This document shows positions 34,953 to 42,672 of a stretch of DNA of 64,000 nt, piece after piece. The position numbers and the translations under genes were made by a program. This DNA comes from Actinacidiphila oryziradicis (GTDB taxonomy: Bacteria > Actinomycetota > Actinomycetes > Streptomycetales > Streptomycetaceae): NCBI RefSeq assembly GCF_005047355.1, contig NZ_SUMC01000006.1, positions 186,001 to 250,000 on the forward strand, in the 5' to 3' direction. How positions within the stretch are numbered: position 1 is the first letter of the stretch; each line of letters begins with the position of its first letter. The notes below the pieces were generated by a model that made no database searches, was not told the DNA's origin, and was given only the letters and a program-made list of their open reading frames with translations.

Positions 34953-35780
34953 TCACGACTGTGGGGTCCTGCGGCTCTCGGCCTGACCGCCCAGCCCCAC
35001 GTTCGTCCGCAGCCAGGCGGTGAGCGCCTCGGTGAGCCCGGCGTCGGACGCGGCAGGCTCCTCGCCCTTGCGGACGGATCGGATCCGTTCGACGACATGC
35101 CGGTGGTAGTCGCGGACCACGGAGGCCGCGACGGCCGGATCGCGGCCGGCGATGGCGTCCACGATCCTCAACCGCTCGGGATGCAGGGCGCCCGCCACCT
35201 GCCCCCAGCTCCCGCCCTCGCCACGGGACAGCTTGACCGCGAGCCCGATCTGGACCTCCGCGGTGAACCGGCACAGCGCGGCAAGGAGCGGGTTGTGGGA
35301 GATCGCGGAGAGGACGACGAAGAAGTGACGTAGCGCGGCGGAGGACTGCTCCACGTTCTCGGTCGAGGCGGTTTCCTCGGCCGCGGCCCGCAGGTCCGCG
35401 ATCTCCTCGTCGGAGGCGTGCTCGGCGGCCAGCTCGGCGGCGTACGCGTTGAGGGCGCCCAGCAGGCCAAGGACCTCGCGGGCGCCGACCTTCTCGAACT
35501 GCACGACGGAGGCGATGGACATGGCGAGCAGGGTGTCTCCCTGTGCGGTGACCGTCGCTCTGCTGCCGTTGCGGGTACTGACCAGGCCCATCGCGGTCAG
35601 CACCCGGATCGCCTCGCGGATGGTGGGGCCGCTGACGTCGTAGGAGGTGGCCAGTTCCCGTTCGGCCGGCAGTCGGGAGCCGTCCGGCAAGTCCCCGCTG
35701 AGGATCTGCTCGCGCAGGTCCTCGGCGATCTGGTCGGCCACCCGGCCGCGGTACAGCTTCCCGGTGTGAGGCACAGACAT
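34953..35780 (-). CDS. GntR/FadR-family regulator
   Basis: 275 aa from ATG 35780. The N-terminal winged HTH is complete: VADQIAEDLREQILSGDLPD, SRLPAERELATSYDVSGPTI, REAIRVLTAMGLV. A FadR-C (FCD) all-helical domain follows (LRHFFVVLSAISHNPLLAAL; metal-type histidines near DYHRHVVERI). FCD proteins sense carboxylic acids. It diverges from a six-gene operon starting at 36131 and almost certainly controls it; several short palindromes lie in the shared 350-bp region. Confidence 0.9.
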   Translation of the reverse strand: MSVPHTGKLYRGRVADQIAEDLREQILSGDLPDGSRLPAERELATSYDVSGPTIREAIRVLTAMGLVSTRNGSRATVTAQGDTLLAMSIASVVQFEKVGAREVLGLLGALNAYAAELAAEHASDEEIADLRAAAEETASTENVEQSSAALRHFFVVLSAISHNPLLAALCRFTAEVQIGLAVKLSRGEGGSWGQVAGALHPERLRIVDAIAGRDPAVAASVVRDYHRHVVERIRSVRKGEEPAASDAGLTEALTAWLRTNVGLGGQAESRRTPQS

Positions 35781-36130
35781 GTCACTCCCCAATGTCGTCC
35801 GGACCGTTACGGACCACGGGACCACAAGACCACGGGACCACGGTGGTCCACCAAGAAAGTTAGCCTACCTAGTAGGTTAACTCAACCCACTTCGCGGACA
35901 CCGGGTGATCCCTTGAGGTTCTCTGAAAACCTCGCGACCTACCTTGACAACAAACCTACTAAGAAGGTTTCGTAGATGACGACCGGAGGCCATCCAGAAG
36001 GGCTGACGCTGCGGGAACCGCGCGGATGCCGCCTCGGCCGGTCGCAGACAGTCATCACTCCCGTTCGCGCCAAGGTCCCATCGGACTCGAAGGCCGCGCC
36101 CGGGCAACCACCGGACAACGGAGGACAGCG
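35781..36130. promoter_or_regulatory. GntR divergent control region
   Basis: Three candidate operator types are visible. A perfect 15-bp palindrome GGACCAC-G-GTGGTCC lies at 35835-35849, with an extra half-site at 35811. CCTAC-CTA-GTAGG lies at 35864-35876. AACCT...AGGTT (35953-35969) follows directly after a -35-like TTGACA (35944-35949). FadR-type regulators usually bind TnGT...ACnA repeats; TGGT-CC-ACCA at 35844-35853 fits this. I could not fix the -10 or which palindrome is used. Confidence 0.5.
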
Positions 36131-36979
36131 ATGAAGATCACGCCTTACGACGAGAACGCGTTCCGCATGGACCATCCCAGGGGAACGGTGTCGTTCAACT
36201 ACCTGCTCATGGGCGACAGGAGCAAGCCGTTCGAGAACTACCGCTACATCCTGGGCCGCAACGAGGCCGACTTCCTGATGCCCCGGCACTGCCACACCTT
36301 CGAGCAGATCCGTCTGCCGCTGGTGGGCGACATGAATCTGGGCGAGCAGGGCATCCTGCACGAGGGTGAGGTCGGCTACTTCCCCGAGGGCCAGACTTAC
36401 GGGCCGCAGGACGACCCGATCGGCGACCCCAAGCAGCTGCAGCTCGTGCTGCAGTTCGCCGGCGCCTCCGGGCTCGGCATGGGAGCCGGCCGCGGTCGCG
36501 GCCCCGACAACAAGGAGGCACAGGCCGAGCGGCGCGCGCGCCGGGAGGTCAAGTTCCCGCGGCCGCGCTACAACGGCGTAGTCATCAGCAACCCGGCACA
36601 CTTCAACTATCTGCCCGTGCCCGGGTACCCCGGAGTGGAGCGCAAGCACATCGGCACGTACACCGAGCGGCAGTTCTGGATCGAGTTCATCAAGATCCAA
36701 GCCGGTGCCGAATGGATCTCCACCAGTGAGGACGCGCGCCGGCTGACCGTGGTCCTTTCGGGGGCCGGCACAGTCGAGGACACCGAGATCAGCAGGCTCG
36801 GCGCGGTGGAGGCCGACCCCGGGGAGAAGGCGCGCTTCGTCGCGACCGACGAGCTGGTGCTGTACACCGTCGGCCTGCCCCCGATCGAGCTGCCGGCCGT
36901 GCCCTCCGACCAGTTCGACATCGTCACCACCGACGGCGGGATCAGGTTCGACAACCCCAAGGACGCCGACACCGCCTGA
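36131..36979 (+). CDS. Cupin-domain protein (possible dioxygenase or isomerase)
   Basis: 282 aa from ATG 36131. Its first cupin half contains MPRHCHTFEQIRLPLVGDMN and the second motif GEVGYFPEGQTYGPQ. The second half is again beta-rich (QFWIEFIKIQAGAEWISTSE, LTVVLSGAGTVEDTEI), so it is probably a bicupin. The HxH...E metal ligands are visible in the first half only. In operons with FAH-type hydrolases, cupins can be ring-cleaving dioxygenases or isomerases; that role is inferred from context. It is the first gene after the GntR control region. Confidence 0.75.
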   Translation: MKITPYDENAFRMDHPRGTVSFNYLLMGDRSKPFENYRYILGRNEADFLMPRHCHTFEQIRLPLVGDMNLGEQGILHEGEVGYFPEGQTYGPQDDPIGDPKQLQLVLQFAGASGLGMGAGRGRGPDNKEAQAERRARREVKFPRPRYNGVVISNPAHFNYLPVPGYPGVERKHIGTYTERQFWIEFIKIQAGAEWISTSEDARRLTVVLSGAGTVEDTEISRLGAVEADPGEKARFVATDELVLYTVGLPPIELPAVPSDQFDIVTTDGGIRFDNPKDADTA

Positions 36980-37124
36980 ACACGGCCGCAGACCGGCGCG
37001 GACTCACCCCGGCTCGCAGGCAGCCGGCCCTCCGGCAGGCGGCGGCTCGGGACGGCGCGGCCCTCCCGAGCTCCCGTCGGCCGATTCACCCGCACCCACC
37101 CTCACCGAAAGCACCCAACTCCCC

Positions 37125-38072
37125 GTGAAAATCGCCTCTCGGCGGACCCCCTTCGGCGACCGACTCTGCTTCCCCGAAGTCGTTCCGCACCACCTCATCG
37201 ACATCCAGGCCGCCTTCGTACGCCGCCTTGAGACCGGCGGTGTCCACCGGGACGACGCCCTGGCCCGGGCCCGGCTCGCCGTCCCCGGCGACCTGCCCGT
37301 GCTCCTGCAGGCGGACCCGGAGCTCACCGCCGTCCGCCGGGTCTGGGACTGGGCCGTCGATCACGCCGACACCGGCGAACTGGACGAGGACTGCCTCTGG
37401 TCCGACGAGCCCGGACGGCTCGGCCCGCCGATCGGGCGGCCGCAGACCATCTGGTGCATGCTGGCCAACTACCCCCGCGAGCGGCCCGGAGCCGAACCGA
37501 CCGCCACAGGGAGGCAGCGGCCGCGAGGTCCCCAAGGCTGCCTGAAGGCCGTCAGTTCCCTGGCGGGCCCGTACGACGAGCTCCGCCATCCGGCCATCAG
37601 CAAGAAGGTCGACCCGGAGATGGAGCTGGCCGTCGTCATCGGCCCCCGCTCGCGCCTCCTCACCCCCGACACCGCCCTGCAGGCGGTGGCCGGTTATGTG
37701 GGGTTCTGCGACACCGGCTCGCGGGACGTCTCCGAGCTGGACAACAACCGCATGGACCGCGGCAAAGGCTTCGACACCTACGGGATCACCGGCCCCTGGT
37801 TCGTCACCGCCGACGAGATCCCCGACCCGCACCGGCTGCGCATCCGCTCCTGGGTCAACGGCGAGCCGCGTCAGGACGGCAACACCGCCGAGATGTTCCA
37901 TTCCATTCCCGAGCAACTGGCCTGGCTCACCGCCGCGCTCACCCTCGCGCCCGGCGACGTGCTCTCGACCGGAACCCCGCTCGGCCACGGCAACGTGCAG
38001 CCGGGCGACGTGATCCGCGGCGAGATCGAGGCGCTCGGAGTCATCGAGAACAAAGTCGTCCTCGACAACTGA
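37125..38072 (+). CDS. Fumarylacetoacetate hydrolase family protein
   Basis: 315 aa from GTG 37125. The FAH C-terminal fold is clear: MELAVVIGPRSRLLTPDTAL, GYVGFCDTGSRDVSELDNNR, GFDTYGITGPWFVT, and GDVLSTGTPLGHGNVQPGDV. The motif that normally holds the catalytic His (NYxxHxxE) reads CMLANYPRERPGAE, with Arg in place of His, so chemistry may differ from acylpyruvate hydrolases. FAH proteins split C-C bonds or decarboxylate late in aromatic degradation. The next gene starts 17 bp downstream in the same operon. Confidence 0.85.
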   Translation: MKIASRRTPFGDRLCFPEVVPHHLIDIQAAFVRRLETGGVHRDDALARARLAVPGDLPVLLQADPELTAVRRVWDWAVDHADTGELDEDCLWSDEPGRLGPPIGRPQTIWCMLANYPRERPGAEPTATGRQRPRGPQGCLKAVSSLAGPYDELRHPAISKKVDPEMELAVVIGPRSRLLTPDTALQAVAGYVGFCDTGSRDVSELDNNRMDRGKGFDTYGITGPWFVTADEIPDPHRLRIRSWVNGEPRQDGNTAEMFHSIPEQLAWLTAALTLAPGDVLSTGTPLGHGNVQPGDVIRGEIEALGVIENKVVLDN

Positions 38073-38089
38073 GCAACCGGAGGTCAGCC

Positions 38090-38674
38090 ATGTCCCGACC
38101 GCACCTGCAGATCATCGTCGGCAGTACCCGCCCCGGCCGGCGCGGCCACGCCGTCGCCACCTGGATCCACGACCTGGCGGTCCAGCACGCCGGCTTCGAG
38201 GTACGGCTCGTCGACCTCGCCGAAGTCGCCCTGCCGCTGCTGGACGAACCGCGCCCCCCGCAGCGCGGCCAGTACGACCACGAGCACACCCGGCGCTGGA
38301 GCGCGATCGCGAGCGCCGCCGAGGCATACGTGTTCGTGGTCCCCGAGTACAACCACAGCTACAACGCGGCCACCAAGAACGCCCTGGACTACCTGGCCAA
38401 GGAATGGACCGGAAAGCCGGTCGCCTTCGTCGGCTACGGCGGGGTCGCCGCGGGCGCCAGAGCCGTACAGGCTCTGCTGCCCGTGGTGTGCGCGCTCGGC
38501 ATGCTGCCCGTGACACGCTCCGTGAACATCCCGTTCATCCGACAGACGGTGAACCGCGACGGGGTGTTCGAGCCCGCCCCCGGGCTCGACGAGAACGCGA
38601 CGGGCGTGATCGACGAACTGCTCCGGCTGACCACCGCACTCTCCGCGGCCCGGCTCGCCGCCCCTGCCGGGTGA
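38090..38674 (+). CDS. NAD(P)H-dependent FMN reductase
   Basis: 194 aa from ATG 38090 with GGAGG 7 bases upstream. It has the flavodoxin-like reductase signature: LQIIVGSTRPGRRGHAVATW (phosphate loop), VFVVPEYNHSYNAATKNALD (the PEYN..... flavin motif), PVAFVGYGGVAAGARAVQAL. It reduces FMN or quinones with NAD(P)H and may supply reduced flavin or protect against quinones produced by the pathway. Its stop overlaps the GTG of the MFS gene. Confidence 0.9.
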   Translation: MSRPHLQIIVGSTRPGRRGHAVATWIHDLAVQHAGFEVRLVDLAEVALPLLDEPRPPQRGQYDHEHTRRWSAIASAAEAYVFVVPEYNHSYNAATKNALDYLAKEWTGKPVAFVGYGGVAAGARAVQALLPVVCALGMLPVTRSVNIPFIRQTVNRDGVFEPAPGLDENATGVIDELLRLTTALSAARLAAPAG

Positions 38675-40221
38675 GCGCGGCCCCGGTCGCGGTGCCCGCC
38701 GAAGGCGCGTCGGACGGGCGGCGAGGCCCGCGGATCGCCATCAGCCAGAAGGTGGCCGTCGGCGTCGTCTATGTGGCCGGGCTCTTCCTGAGCACGCTGG
38801 ACACGACCATCGTCAATGTCGCACTCCCGACGATCGGTCGCGCCTTCTCCGTCCCGTCCACGGCCGTCGACGCCGTGTCGGTCTCCTACCTGGTGAGCCT
38901 GGCCGTCTTCGTGCCGGCCTCCGGCTGGCTCGGCGACCGCTTCGGCGGCAAGCGCACGCTGCTGACCGCCGTCGCGGTCTTCACGGCCGCCTCGGCCCTG
39001 TGCGGGACGGCATCCAGCCTCGGCGAGCTCGTCGCGTTCCGCGTCCTGCAGGGCGTGGGCGGCGGGATGCTCGCCTCGGTCGGCATGGCGATGCTGCTGC
39101 GCGCTTTCCCCCCTGCGGAACGGGTGCGGGCCTCGGCCGTGCTCAGCATCGCCAACGGCCTGGCCCCCACCCTCGGCCCGGTGCTCGGCGGCCTGCTGGT
39201 CACTGAGGTCTCCTGGCGGGCGATCTTCTACGTCAATGTGCCGATCGGCCTCTTCGCGACCGTCTTCGGGGTGCTGTGCCTTCGCAACGAGCCCGCACGG
39301 CCCACGGAGCGCTTCGACCTTGCCGGGTTCCTGCTCGCGGCGTCCGGATTCGGCCTGGTGATGTACGGCGTCTCGGAGGGACCCCAGCAGGGTTGGACCA
39401 CGGCCCCGGTGGCCGTCGGCCTGGCCTGCGGAGTCGTCCTGGTCGCCGCGATGGTCGTCGTCGAACTCCGCAAGGAGTCCCCGATGATCAACGTACGACT
39501 GCTGACCAACCGTCTGTTCGCCTCCGGGAGCACGGTCATGACGGTGCACTCGGTGGCCTTCCTCGGCACCCTGTTCACCATCACGCTCTACTTCCAGGAC
39601 GAGCGGGGCATGACCCCGCTGGCCTCCGGACTGAGCACCTTCCCCGAGGCCATGGGCGTGGTCATCGGCTCGCAGCTCGCCAGCCGGCTGCTCTACCGCA
39701 GACTCCGCCCGCGCCGGCACCTCATGCTCGGCACGGCGGGGACGAGTGCGGCCATCGCCCTGATGAGCCTGTGGCACCAGGACACCGACCTGTGGCTGGT
39801 CCGGCTGCTGCTCTTCTGCCTGGGGCTCGCCGTCGGCCAGGTGTTCGTGGGCACCCAGTCCGCGTCCTTCGCCATGGTCACCTCGGCCTCCTCCGGCCGC
39901 GCCTCAACCCTGTTCAACGTCGGCCGCAGGCTCGGCGGCGCCCTCGGAGTCGCGGTGGCGACGACCGTCCTCGTGACGGCCACGGGCGGCAGGGCCACGG
40001 CCGGCGGCGCCCCGGACATGTCCGGCTACCGGGCCGCCTTCCTCACCGCCGCCGCACTCAACCTGCTGGGCCTCTACGCGGCCACGCGGGTGAGCGACGC
40101 CGACGCGGCGAGCACCATCCCCCCTCGACGTGCAAGCACGAAGAGGGCCACCCGATCCCGGCAGAAGGGAGATTCCCTGCCTCCACCCCCTCCCTCACCC
40201 GACCAACCAACCCAGCACTGA
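38671..40221 (+). CDS. MFS transporter, DHA2 (EmrB/QacA) type
   Basis: 516 aa from GTG 38671. Signature regions are FLSTLDTTIVNVALPTIGRA (TM1 motif D1), SGWLGDRFGGKR (motif A), RVLQGVGGGMLASVGMAML (motif B) and LAPTLGPVLGGLLV (motif C). About 14 membrane helices are expected. It ends in a proline-rich tail. DHA2 pumps export drugs or metabolites with proton uptake. Translation is coupled to the flavin reductase, so the substrate is likely a pathway compound. Confidence 0.9.
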   Translation: MSAAPVAVPAEGASDGRRGPRIAISQKVAVGVVYVAGLFLSTLDTTIVNVALPTIGRAFSVPSTAVDAVSVSYLVSLAVFVPASGWLGDRFGGKRTLLTAVAVFTAASALCGTASSLGELVAFRVLQGVGGGMLASVGMAMLLRAFPPAERVRASAVLSIANGLAPTLGPVLGGLLVTEVSWRAIFYVNVPIGLFATVFGVLCLRNEPARPTERFDLAGFLLAASGFGLVMYGVSEGPQQGWTTAPVAVGLACGVVLVAAMVVVELRKESPMINVRLLTNRLFASGSTVMTVHSVAFLGTLFTITLYFQDERGMTPLASGLSTFPEAMGVVIGSQLASRLLYRRLRPRRHLMLGTAGTSAAIALMSLWHQDTDLWLVRLLLFCLGLAVGQVFVGTQSASFAMVTSASSGRASTLFNVGRRLGGALGVAVATTVLVTATGGRATAGGAPDMSGYRAAFLTAAALNLLGLYAATRVSDADAASTIPPRRASTKRATRSRQKGDSLPPPPPSPDQPTQH

Positions 40222-40242
40222 GAAAACAGAGGAGCGACACAA

Positions 40243-40674
40243 ATGAGTGGACTGACCCTGGCCCAGGCGTCCGAGATCGTGGACGCCGCGCTGAGCCACG
40301 CGCGCGAACTGGGACTGCGACCCCTGACGATCACCGTGCTCGACCCGGGCGGCCACCCGCAGGTCGTCAAGCGGGAGGACGGCGCCGGCATCCTGCGCCC
40401 CCAGATCGCCCACGCGAAGGCATGGGGCTGCCTCGGCACCGGCTCGGGCGGCGCCGCCGGGGCGCGGCACGCCACCCGCGACCCCGCTTTCTTCGCCGCC
40501 CTGGCGGCGATCTCCGAGGGCCGCGTCGCCTCCTCCCGGGGCGGCGTGCTCGTCCGGGACCAGGACGGCGAACTGCTCGGCTCGGTGGGCGTCAGCGGTG
40601 AGCGCCCCGAGAACGACGAGACGGTCGCCGTCTTCGGAGTGGAGAAGGCCGGCCTGGTCGCCGACGTGGGCTGA
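40243..40674 (+). CDS. HbpS/GlcG-family protein
   Basis: 143 aa. The family pattern is visible: LTLAQASEIVDAALSHAREL, LTITVLDPGGHPQVVKREDG, KAWGCLGTGSGGA and GGVLVRDQDGELLGSVGVSG. HbpS of Streptomyces binds haem and the GlcG group accompanies organic-acid operons; the biochemical role of GlcG-type proteins is unclear. It starts 21 bp after the MFS gene, within the operon. There is no signal peptide, unlike secreted HbpS. Confidence 0.85.
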   Translation: MSGLTLAQASEIVDAALSHARELGLRPLTITVLDPGGHPQVVKREDGAGILRPQIAHAKAWGCLGTGSGGAAGARHATRDPAFFAALAAISEGRVASSRGGVLVRDQDGELLGSVGVSGERPENDETVAVFGVEKAGLVADVG

Positions 40675-40838
40675 CCGCAGCCCTATGGCCGGGACCGGCG
40701 CTCGGGACGGTCCCGGCCACCACTACCGGAAGCGGATGCGGCTCAACCGCAGGAGCCGCATTCCCCGGCGGGGCGCACCACGCGCCCCCCACGGCAGAAC
40801 TCCCCGCCCGGACAGCCGATGGGAAACAGAGGTGCACC

Positions 40839-42371
40839 ATGGCAAAGACGCCTGACGGCCTCACGGAAATACCCGAACCTCCGCCAACACCACAGCCGCC
40901 CGGGGAACCGGGAACACCCGACACGCTCGCACTGACCCCCAGGCGACGCACACAGGCCCTGGCCGTCTGCATCGCCGCCGCTTTCCTGACCCTGCTCGAC
41001 GTGAGCATCGTGACCGTGGCGCTGCCCTCGATGCAGCAGCACCTGCACCTGACGTCCGCCGACTCGACCTGGTCGATCGCCGGATACACGCTGACCTTCG
41101 GCCTGATCCTGGTCCCCAGCGGCCGGCTCGGGGACGAGTTCGGCCGCAGGAAGCTCTTCCTCATAGGGATGGTCCTGTTCATCATCACGGGCGTCCTGTG
41201 CGGGGTCGCACCCGACGCCACCTGGCTGGTCGCGGCCAGGCTCGCCAGGGGCATCTCGGCCGGCCTGATCGCCCCCCAGGTCGTCGGACTGATGCACCAG
41301 ATGTACCCGCCGCGCGAACGCGGCCGGGTATTCGGCTACTACGGCGCCACGGTGGCCCTGTCCACGACCATCGGCCCGCTGCTCGGCGGCGTCATCCTCC
41401 ATTCCTTCGGCACGGCCGACGGCTGGCGCTGGATCTTCTACCTGTTCATACCGCTGGACGTGCTCGCCCTCTTCCTCGGCGTGCGCATCCTGCCCGCGGG
41501 GCGGCGCAGCGAGCGGCGCAGCAGCCTCGACCTGGCCGGCACCCTCCTGCTCGGACTCGCCGTCACGGCGATCATGCTGCCCCTGCTGCAGAGCGGCGGC
41601 TGGGCAAACCGCTCGTGGTGGCTGCTGTTGGCCGGCATCGCACTGCTGGTCGTCTTCGTCCTCCGCGAGCGCAGTCTCCCGGGCCGCGGCAGGCAGCCGC
41701 TGGTCGATCTGAGCCTGTTCCGCGTGCGCGACTACTGGGTCGCCCTGCTGGTCGCCGCGGCCCTGTACGGCGGGTTCACGGGCATCTTCATCGTCCTCTC
41801 CCAATTCCTCCAGACGGGACTGCACTACACGGCGATGCAGGCATCCCAGTGCACCGTGGTCTTCACCATCGGTTCGGTGGTCTGCGGGATCATCAGCGGC
41901 CGTGTCGTGCACCGCGTCGGCCACCGGCTGGTGATCGGCGGCACCGCCGCCACCGCCGTCGGGCTCGCCGCCACGGCGCTGGTGGTGGGCACGTCCTCCG
42001 GCGCCAACATGGGACTGGTCCTGGCCGTGCCGCTGCTGGTGGCCGGTTGCGGCACCGGCTGTGTCATCGCCGCCAACCAGACGCTCGCCCTGCACCGAGT
42101 ACCCCGCAGGGAGGGCAGCACCGCGGCCGGGGTGTACCAGACCGGCATGAAGATCGGCACTACGCTCGGGGTTGCCCTGTGCAGCTCCCTGTACTTCAGC
42201 GAACTCGTCGCCTCGCACCACGACTTCGCCGCCGCGGCACAGATCGGCCTCGCCGGTGCGGCCGCACTGGCCGCCGTCGCCTTCCTCATCGCGCTGCCGG
42301 GCTTCACCCTCCGCGTGCGAGACACCACCGCGCCCGTCGTCGCAGTGGAGGAGGTGGAGCCGGCCAGGTGA
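40839..42371 (+). CDS. Second MFS transporter, DHA2 type
   Basis: 510 aa from ATG 40839. After a proline-rich cytosolic lead come AAFLTLLDVSIVTVALPSMQ (TM1), SGRLGDEFGRRKLF (motif A), RLARGISAGLIAPQVVGLMH (motif B) and TTIGPLLGGVILHSF (motif C). 14 helices are expected. It follows the HbpS-like gene after 164 bp in the same direction. With two pumps in one operon, one may import the substrate and the other export a toxic intermediate. Confidence 0.9.
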   Translation: MAKTPDGLTEIPEPPPTPQPPGEPGTPDTLALTPRRRTQALAVCIAAAFLTLLDVSIVTVALPSMQQHLHLTSADSTWSIAGYTLTFGLILVPSGRLGDEFGRRKLFLIGMVLFIITGVLCGVAPDATWLVAARLARGISAGLIAPQVVGLMHQMYPPRERGRVFGYYGATVALSTTIGPLLGGVILHSFGTADGWRWIFYLFIPLDVLALFLGVRILPAGRRSERRSSLDLAGTLLLGLAVTAIMLPLLQSGGWANRSWWLLLAGIALLVVFVLRERSLPGRGRQPLVDLSLFRVRDYWVALLVAAALYGGFTGIFIVLSQFLQTGLHYTAMQASQCTVVFTIGSVVCGIISGRVVHRVGHRLVIGGTAATAVGLAATALVVGTSSGANMGLVLAVPLLVAGCGTGCVIAANQTLALHRVPRREGSTAAGVYQTGMKIGTTLGVALCSSLYFSELVASHHDFAAAAQIGLAGAAALAAVAFLIALPGFTLRVRDTTAPVVAVEEVEPAR

Positions 42372-42635
42372 GGCACGAAGGGGCGCCCACCGCGACCGGT
42401 CGGCGCCCCAGCCCGGTCGGGCGTGCCGCCCGCACTTACCTCGATGTGGGTACAGCGCCAGGCCGGATGCTGACACGCGCAACCACGTCATGGCGCACTT
42501 CGCTCGACGAAGCGGACGCGGCACCGGACCGGGCCAGCATGACGTGAAGGTACCCGCCGGCAGCACATGGCGCCGCTGAATATCGCCCGTTTCACGGGCC
42601 GCAGGCCCGGTTTGTCGTTCCGTCATGCTGTTTTC

Positions 42636-42666
42636 TTGACCTCAAGCCCGGTTGAGGTCCTACGGT
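42636..42666 (+). promoter_or_regulatory. SoxR-type box and leaderless promoter, copy B
   Basis: TTGACC (42636-42641) and TACGGT (42661-42666) are 19 bp apart. The spacer holds ACCTCAA (42639-42645) / TTGAGGT (42652-42658). This matches the SoxR-box pattern I recall, TTGACYTCAA..TTGARGT..TA. The -10 ends 6 bases before the ATG at 42673, so the mRNA is probably leaderless. SoxR itself is not in the window. Confidence 0.85.
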
Positions 42667-42672
42667 CCGTAC

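Noticed and set aside
40743..42626. 627-aa minus-strand open frame
   Set aside because: Antisense of the second MFS gene; charged low-complexity sequence.
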